Below, in pieces: positions 60,801-64,000 of a DNA stretch of 64,000 nucleotides. This DNA comes from Methanomicrobiales archaeon (GTDB lineage Archaea > Halobacteriota > Methanomicrobia > Methanomicrobiales > Methanospirillaceae). The translations under genes and the position numbers were made by a program. The notes beneath the pieces were generated by a model, which was given only the letters and a program-made list of their open reading frames with translations, was not told the DNA's origin and made no database searches. Location: NCBI GenBank assembly GCA_025350045.1, contig JANXYM010000002.1, forward strand, positions 1 through 64,000, written 5' to 3'. Each line of letters opens with the position of its first letter. Position 1 is the stretch's first letter.

Positions 60801-63800
60801 AATATGAAAAAGCCATCAAGGAATTCAAGACCGCGCTGGCACATGATTCGTCTGTTCATGATGCGATCTATCAGTCCGGCCTGGCATATGCACAACTGGG
60901 CAAACCGGAAAATGCCCTGCAGTTATTTGATAAAATGCTGGAGTTATCTCCCGATGATGCAACGGTTATGTACCAGCGGGCGCTTGCCTTAACAAAACTC
61001 AACCGGTTTTCTGAAGCACTTACCCCCATTGAATCCGCTCTGGATCGTGAAAACAACCGGGCTGAAGTCTGGATTCTTAAAGGGAGTGCACTGTATGAAT
61101 GTGAACGATACCTAGAATCCCTGGATGCATTTGACCGGGCTCTGGCCTTAAAACCCGATGACAGCACTTCCTGGTACCGGAAAGGAAAATCATACCTTCA
61201 GCTGGAAAGGACCAAAGATGCAATACAGTGTTTTGACCGGGTACTGTCGTCAGATCCTGCATGTGCTCCGGCAGGGTTCAGAAAAGGGAGTGCCCATCTC
61301 TCGATGGGAGAGTTCGGACCCGCGGTCGATGCACTCTCCCAGGCTCTTGAGATCAGACCCGGGTCGGCAAACGGATGGTATGACCGTGGCATTGCCCTCT
61401 TTGAACTCGGCCGATTTGAAGAAGCTGTGGCATCATATGATCACGCGCTTGCCATCAACCCGAAATATGCCAACGCCTGTTATGATAAAGGGGTTGCCCT
61501 TACCCGCCTGAACCGGGATATGGATGCGATCAGTGCGTTTGACCGGGCAACGGGAATTGATCCCCATTTTGCAACGGCATTTTTTGACACGGGTCTTGCC
61601 AATATCAGACTCTCTTATTACAAGGAAGCTATAACCGCTTTTGATAAGGGTATTTTGATTGATGCATCATATGCCCCGGCCTATTACCACAAAGGCATGG
61701 CACTAGTTCACATAAAAAAATTCAAAGAAGCAATCGGTTCATTTGATAATGCAATCAGTCTTGACGGTGGCAATTATGAGGTCTGGTATAACCGAGGTCT
61801 TGCTCTCACAGAAACCCGCCAGTTTGAGCGGGCCGCAGAAGCATTCGACAAAGCAATCGGTTTCAATCCGGAGAAATATGATCCATACTTCGAAAAAGGC
61901 TGTACGCTCTTCCGGTTATCCCGGTATGAGGATGCCATTGTAGCATTTTTGCAGGCACTTTCCCTTGATGACAGCCAGCGGGATGGGCACTATGCAGCAG
62001 CTCGCACGTATGTGGTTTTACGCAGGTTCGAAGATGCCGTGCACTCTTTTGACCGTACAATCGCCTGTGATCCCGGTTTTGCTGACGCATACCTGGCCAA
62101 AGCTCTTGCTCTGGAAGAACTTGGGCGATTTGATGAGGAGATAACGACCTTATCATCCATGCTCTCGCTCAATCCGGCACATGCTGCTGCGTGGTACCAT
62201 ACCGGGTTTGCCTATGAACGTCTTTTGAAGGATGAAGAAGCAGTTGCAGCATTTGAGAAGGCCAGAACCGGTGATCCCTACAATATCTCTCTTCTCTTGT
62301 CGGAAGGAAGGATTTTAGGAAGACTGGAAAAATATGAGGATGCGATTCATATCCTTGATATCGCTCTCGGCCGTGAACCAGACAATGGAGAGATACTTTT
62401 TGAAAAAGGCCAGGCTCTCGCCAGGCTTGAACGATATGATGAATCAGCAGACACTCTTGCAGCAGCAGCAGCACATCTGCCCCGGCGGTTCGAACCACCC
62501 TATGAACAGGGACTCTCTCTGGTAATCCTTGGCAGGTACGAAGAGGCTGCTGCTGCTTTCGATACGGCACTTCTTCTCAATGGGACGAATCCAGCTATCT
62601 GGGCAGAGAAAGGTTCAGTGCTCCTGCATCTCACGCGCTATAGTGAAGCTATCGATGCATTATCCAAAGCCACGTCCTATAATCCTGACGATCACCGGGC
62701 ATTTCTTGAACAGGGCATGGCATTTGCCCATCTTGGGAAGATGGAAAATGCCCTCAGGGCTTATGATCGTGTCATCCAGCTCAGGCCCGGAGATGCTCGT
62801 GCATTATATGAAAAAGGCCTTGCCCTGTTCCATCTTAAAAAGTTTACAGAAGCGGTCAGGACCCTGGAGGAATCTCTTAAAGCAGTACCCGATAATACCG
62901 CTGCACTTTATTATCGATCGGCAGCATTGGCCGAAGCCGGAGACTATGTAAAATCAGCAGAAGCATACGGACAGTTGCTCTCTCTTACACCCGACAATGC
63001 AGATGCATGGTTAGAGCAGGGACTTATCCTCGCAAAGATCGACCGGCATGATGAAGCAGTTATGGCATTTGATCAATGTCTGAGTTTCAAACCAGATTCC
63101 TTCGCAGCAGTCTATAATAAAGCCCGCTCCCTGGATCTTCTTCACCATACAAAAGAAGCAATTACCGGGTATACCCAGGCGCTCTCTCTCGATCCTGCGC
63201 ATGCAAAAACGCACCACTTCAAGGGTATAGCCCTCTACCGCCTCGGACGGTTTGAAGAGGCTGCAAAAGAGCACGATCTGGCACTGGAAATCGATCCTGT
63301 GTTTGGTGAAGCACTTTATCACAAAGGGCGTTCACTGGCGGCCATGGGCATGTACCGCGAGGCAGTAAAAACATTTGAAAAATCATTAGTAATTGAGAAA
63401 AATTATGCTGCAGTATATTTCGATAAAGGTCTCGCACTTGCCCACCTGGGACGGCATGAAGATGCGATAATTGCATTTAACAAGAATATTGATCTCGACT
63501 CTGGTAATGCCCAGGCCTATTATAACAAAGGTCTGTCCCTTGCTGCCACCGGACTGCTCACGGATGCAATTGACGCATTCGATCGTATGCTTCACATCGA
63601 TCCCTTATCGATTGACGGGGGATTGCATCGTGGGCGGGCTCTGGCCGATCTCTCCCGATACAATGATGCAATTGAAGCTTACGTAAGGGTATTGGAGATT
63701 GATACATCCAATGCAGAGGCGTGGTACCTGAAAGGCAGTGCGCTTTATGCTCTCGGAGGGTACGAAGATGCTATTGAAGCATATGCCCGTGCGCTGGAGA

Positions 63801-64000
63801 TACGTCCGGATTATGTACTGGCCTTTTATGATAAGGGTCGTTCTCTCTTCCAGCTGGGTATGTATAAAGAGGCAACATTATCGTTTGAAAATGCCCTGTC
63901 CATTGAACCAAAAAATATTGATGCCCTGTACCAGAAAGGACGTGCACTTATCCTGCTCGGACAGTATGAAGATGCAATTGCGGCATTTGATCCAGCCCTG
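51869..64000 (+). CDS. giant TPR-repeat protein, >=4044 aa, about 119 TPR units, continues past the window end
   Basis: ATG 51869 preceded by GAGGT (51854-51858); frame read codon by codon to about 56.1 kb without a stop, spot-checked beyond; last codon ends exactly at 64000 (QYEDAIAAFDPAL); ORF track lists no terminated ORF in this frame here, as expected for a run-off ORF. Confidence 0.95.
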   Translation, partial: MNKSDAEAMLRQGIELYDLGRFHEAIVMFDRGLALFPKLAKAHYFKGIALYDLGKFEEAVTAYDLALSIEPGDPNAWYNKAATLAQMNRNEEALDACEQLLSIRSDNAEAWILKGIALYELGRFKEAISAYDHALTIDPKHAKVFYNKGIALGDIGRHHEAINAYDKAIEIVPGYARAYYNRGISLYEIGKYDEALKAFEKAHELDPADIWVWYYRCFILAKQERYEEAAQSAAKFLEHEHDHADIWTINGISLVKIGKFGDAITALDQALLLNPQVADAWYHKGLAHNQLQQYSDAISAFDKAAELSPAHAQTYYNRGIAYAFLNDYDLAVQDFDRTLSFDQSNADAFYLKGVSSINISSYDEALEAFNHAIEQNEDHAASYYYRGVALTRLGRYKDALDSFDSAQTLDPECVPAMYQKGLSYAHLGRFAEAITAYDFALQIRPAYADALYHKGFALARLGRNTEAIGAFDQTLAEQPQNPQAYHQKGLLLAKLGKYEDSVDAYLKSIEIKPSYAQAFYDLGLAYAKLEQPAEAIKAFESAIAINPNYVNAYYNRGLAFASLGQYREAFDAFDQAAEIDPSHTLTLYQRGIMLMHLESYDEALDAFDCVLALSPQNAGALYEKAMALVHLSRLEEAILVFDEALEQNPSLINAWFHKGITLASLGMQIDAIVAFDKVIILNPKHAEASVRKGIALVNLNRFGEAIVLFNRSLEDNPRDVWAWCYKGVALLSLNRCDEAIRSFDKAVEINSQFSYAYYERGNALLLTNRLQEAIGSYDLALDIEPDNEEVLFQKGHALIKNEQYDEAIKTFELVIARDSRNIDALYEKAQALFHIGRFKDAVLVFDTVIDIDPAYLKAQYFRAKSLLLINNYDDAVIAFDRVLAISPLDVAAAYEKGTALLHLRRFEEANISFNQALEQDPALVDAWLKKGITLSHLGLGERSVEAFERAIALNPQLTEATVKKGVALVNLSRYSDAVTILNLALEDDAGNILAWYYSGLALAALDQTAKAVKAFDRVLEINRRCAPAWYERGIALARIGKHLEAVLSYDQALEISPDDPHTLYHKGLALAQRERYDDAIKAFERAITFQPENGPAYYYLGISLAGRERYDEAIRAFDQALHIDPSNAPAYHFRGIALIQSERYEDAVSTFEQAIERDPANPQSYHYLGIAYLQSKHYENALDALIKSTDMDPSLSDGYMYQGMAFAHLDRHEEAVVSLDKSLSANPSQMEALIYRAESLIYLKRYADAIETDDHILSLNPTLVDIWMQKGTAYVSLGKKPEALIAFTKALEIDSNLSEGWVKKGHVLYDMGKTQDAINAYTRGLDINPSLQDIWIRKGDALNELGKTDDAIVAYAKAVKIDPGKEDGWVKSGRAYYDLGRYQDAIDAFDNAITLNQRSIEAFHYKGLSLEKINRVEESIHVFEVLLEIDPANSDAQYHKGLALAKLGDHQDAIVAYDKTIALQPSAQVWYYKGRSLTEIGKYKDAIDAFSSALAIEPALTEAYYYRGYSYLKQGKYPEAIDSFDRNLERDSSNAQGYFNRGIALQKLDRHKEALEAFDKALIYDPENALAFYHKGQSYAYLEMFSEAVFSFDKTLRLKPKYTDARLKKGQALYHLGKLRESIKDFDRTIHENPRNSFAYYHKARALSDLGNFTEANEAFDRALEINPALIEAHLHKGLGLLKLSLFDDAVLSFDLALEIDPDLQSAHYHRGYALAKTGRYKDAITAFDRALSLLPTDVSAVYEKGLSLYSLGLYRDALDSFDRTLELKPQTADAAFYKALALHDLGRNEDSLASAERAIEINPDFSGAWYRKGVAHLDLEQYDKAVEALNRTIELDKTNAQAHFDKGLALIHQENPAKAIESFDQVLDLIPGYAPAFYQKGIALSLIGMYEEAVLSFNIALEITPDNADALYQKGRALAHLENYPGAIIVFSEANKIEPKRADIVYQKGLSHALLVQHDDAVVSFDRALEIDPGYTDALYQKGLSLAELGRFAESIDALSRTLETRPKIANAWLIKGFCLAAEERYQEAILSYNNALDIESNNAHSWFYKGRAQLSLDALSDAAGSFDQALVNQPAFGEAFYYKGVALFRLGNFSDAAAAFEQANGLIPDFEPAYLQRGRALFVLERYPEAAEAFSKVIADDPKDIIALYGQARAFDKLESYDNAVQSYNRVNSLDPSCERAFLYKGMAQVKLQHTLEAVESFDHTLEINPVNIDALSGKGRSLVELRMYEEAVKSFDALLAINPDTVDILYEKGLALTRMKRADAALEVFNQCIALGLDTSRVHAEKGFVLFELGKYPDAVLSFDRALSVDSNDAPSSLAKGMALAEIGLHNDAISAFDAALLIDPENGQAHRGRGISLVKLRRYEDAVISLDHALEYDKANPDILTCKGYSLYRLNRFKESVEALGKSLKQRPQDIRTLFFRAKAYMHLKRWEDAITLFEKVLAIDPRHAAAWYYKGLGYAKMVLFDDALHAYENALVNDSSCVVAWFEKAETLQKTERFEESLPAYDRTLELNSRHQNAAYHKGLALFILGRNDEAIGAFDQALTIGGETSRITFSRGHALMVAGRYQESLSSLDRSIELEPDDSASWYEKGQVMALLGDFRGAVSAFEKTLEMNPKDAHAAFGKGEALLALGQNEDAITAYGMTLSLDSAFADAAYGKGLALAHLENYPEAIKSFDYTLEYVPEHARAHYQKGLSLNIIGKYEKAIREFKTALTQESSLYDAIYQSGLAYAQLGKHENALRAFDQMLEHSPVNAPVLYQRALALTKLHRFEESLPALDLALEFNPDLPDTAYQKGLVLATLERYEEAITAFEKAITLGQDDAQIQFNLAHALLVIGRYKEALHSLNRSIEFAPDDAGTWFEKGQVLALLEDFSGVVDAFTRTLELSPKDAHAAFGKGQALCKLGRDEEAISAFDLTLSLDSAFADAAYARGLTFAHLGNYPGAIKSFDYTLEYLPTHAGAHYQKGLSLMAIGKYEKAIKEFKTALAHDSSVHDAIYQSGLAYAQLGKPENALQLFDKMLELSPDDATVMYQRALALTKLNRFSEALTPIESALDRENNRAEVWILKGSALYECERYLESLDAFDRALALKPDDSTSWYRKGKSYLQLERTKDAIQCFDRVLSSDPACAPAGFRKGSAHLSMGEFGPAVDALSQALEIRPGSANGWYDRGIALFELGRFEEAVASYDHALAINPKYANACYDKGVALTRLNRDMDAISAFDRATGIDPHFATAFFDTGLANIRLSYYKEAITAFDKGILIDASYAPAYYHKGMALVHIKKFKEAIGSFDNAISLDGGNYEVWYNRGLALTETRQFERAAEAFDKAIGFNPEKYDPYFEKGCTLFRLSRYEDAIVAFLQALSLDDSQRDGHYAAARTYVVLRRFEDAVHSFDRTIACDPGFADAYLAKALALEELGRFDEEITTLSSMLSLNPAHAAAWYHTGFAYERLLKDEEAVAAFEKARTGDPYNISLLLSEGRILGRLEKYEDAIHILDIALGREPDNGEILFEKGQALARLERYDESADTLAAAAAHLPRRFEPPYEQGLSLVILGRYEEAAAAFDTALLLNGTNPAIWAEKGSVLLHLTRYSEAIDALSKATSYNPDDHRAFLEQGMAFAHLGKMENALRAYDRVIQLRPGDARALYEKGLALFHLKKFTEAVRTLEESLKAVPDNTAALYYRSAALAEAGDYVKSAEAYGQLLSLTPDNADAWLEQGLILAKIDRHDEAVMAFDQCLSFKPDSFAAVYNKARSLDLLHHTKEAITGYTQALSLDPAHAKTHHFKGIALYRLGRFEEAAKEHDLALEIDPVFGEALYHKGRSLAAMGMYREAVKTFEKSLVIEKNYAAVYFDKGLALAHLGRHEDAIIAFNKNIDLDSGNAQAYYNKGLSLAATGLLTDAIDAFDRMLHIDPLSIDGGLHRGRALADLSRYNDAIEAYVRVLEIDTSNAEAWYLKGSALYALGGYEDAIEAYARALEIRPDYVLAFYDKGRSLFQLGMYKEATLSFENALSIEPKNIDALYQKGRALILLGQYEDAIAAFDPAL
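53680..54916 (+). repeat. internal TPR block duplicated at 816 nt (8 units)
   Basis: YEKAMALVHLSRLEEAILVFDEALEQNPSLINAWFHKGITLASLG... (from 53732) vs YEKGTALLHLRRFEEANISFNQALEQDPALVDAWLKKGITLSHLG... (from 54548). Confidence 0.8.
59400..61032 (+). repeat. tandem duplication of an 8-TPR (816-nt) block; boundaries approximate
   Basis: gcattcgctgacgcagcgta at 59831 and 60647 (816 apart); KDAHAAFGKG, LTLSLDSAFADAAY/TLSLDSAFADAAY, AIKSFDYTLEY, AHYQKGLSL, DAIYQSGLAYAQLGK shared. Confidence 0.9.

Noticed and set aside
51879-63686. About 40 plus-frame and antisense ORFs listed inside the TPR region
   Set aside because: All plus-strand ones lie in the +1 frame of the giant ORF and the minus ones are antisense echoes of its 102-nt periodicity; none shows independent domain content.
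51869-64000. CRISPR array or non-coding satellite explanation for the 102-nt periodicity
   Set aside because: No identical direct repeats with unique spacers; divergence between units is mostly synonymous/conservative and the TPR consensus is maintained in one frame.

Overview
64-kb window of an archaeal chromosome, probably a Methanomicrobiales methanogen (Methanoregula-like); the lineage is inferred from gene content and was not searched. Most of 0-51.7 kb is ordinary core sequence: K+ transporters (Kup, TrkH), an 8-gene overlapping anaerobic cobalamin operon (cbiT-L-F-G-H-C-D-E), one IS element, MutY-like/MutL/MutS, a thioredoxin-domain DUF255 protein, PdaD, HypD, MscS, and tRNA-Arg and tRNA-Thr. 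Three regions stand out. (1) A run-off ORF from 51869 to the window end (at least 4044 aa, not in the supplied ORF track) consists entirely of about 119 TPR units in almost perfect 34-aa register. Inside it, blocks are duplicated at exactly 816 nt (8 TPRs). Eight repeats is about one superhelical turn of a TPR solenoid, so the gene may grow one turn at a time. (2) A minus-strand operon at 32.9-41.0 kb encodes a full-length bacterial-type acetyl-CoA synthase (AcsB), both corrinoid Fe-S protein subunits, a RACo-type activator, a CooC/AcsF ATPase and a core (folate-independent) methionine-synthase-like protein, but no CODH. It is a candidate CODH-less acetyl-CoA/methyl/methionine module. (3) Smaller items: an AbiTii-like candidate defence gene beside a 1.6-kb non-coding tract with a perfect 23-bp palindrome, a nest of IS-end/MITE-like remnants and dispersed G/C-rich intergenic repeats, a 2H-phosphoesterase/calcineurin-like fusion, an ACT-ACT-MBL fusion, a MutY homologue without Fe-S cysteines, a frameshifted aminotransferase, and several structured intergenic elements.
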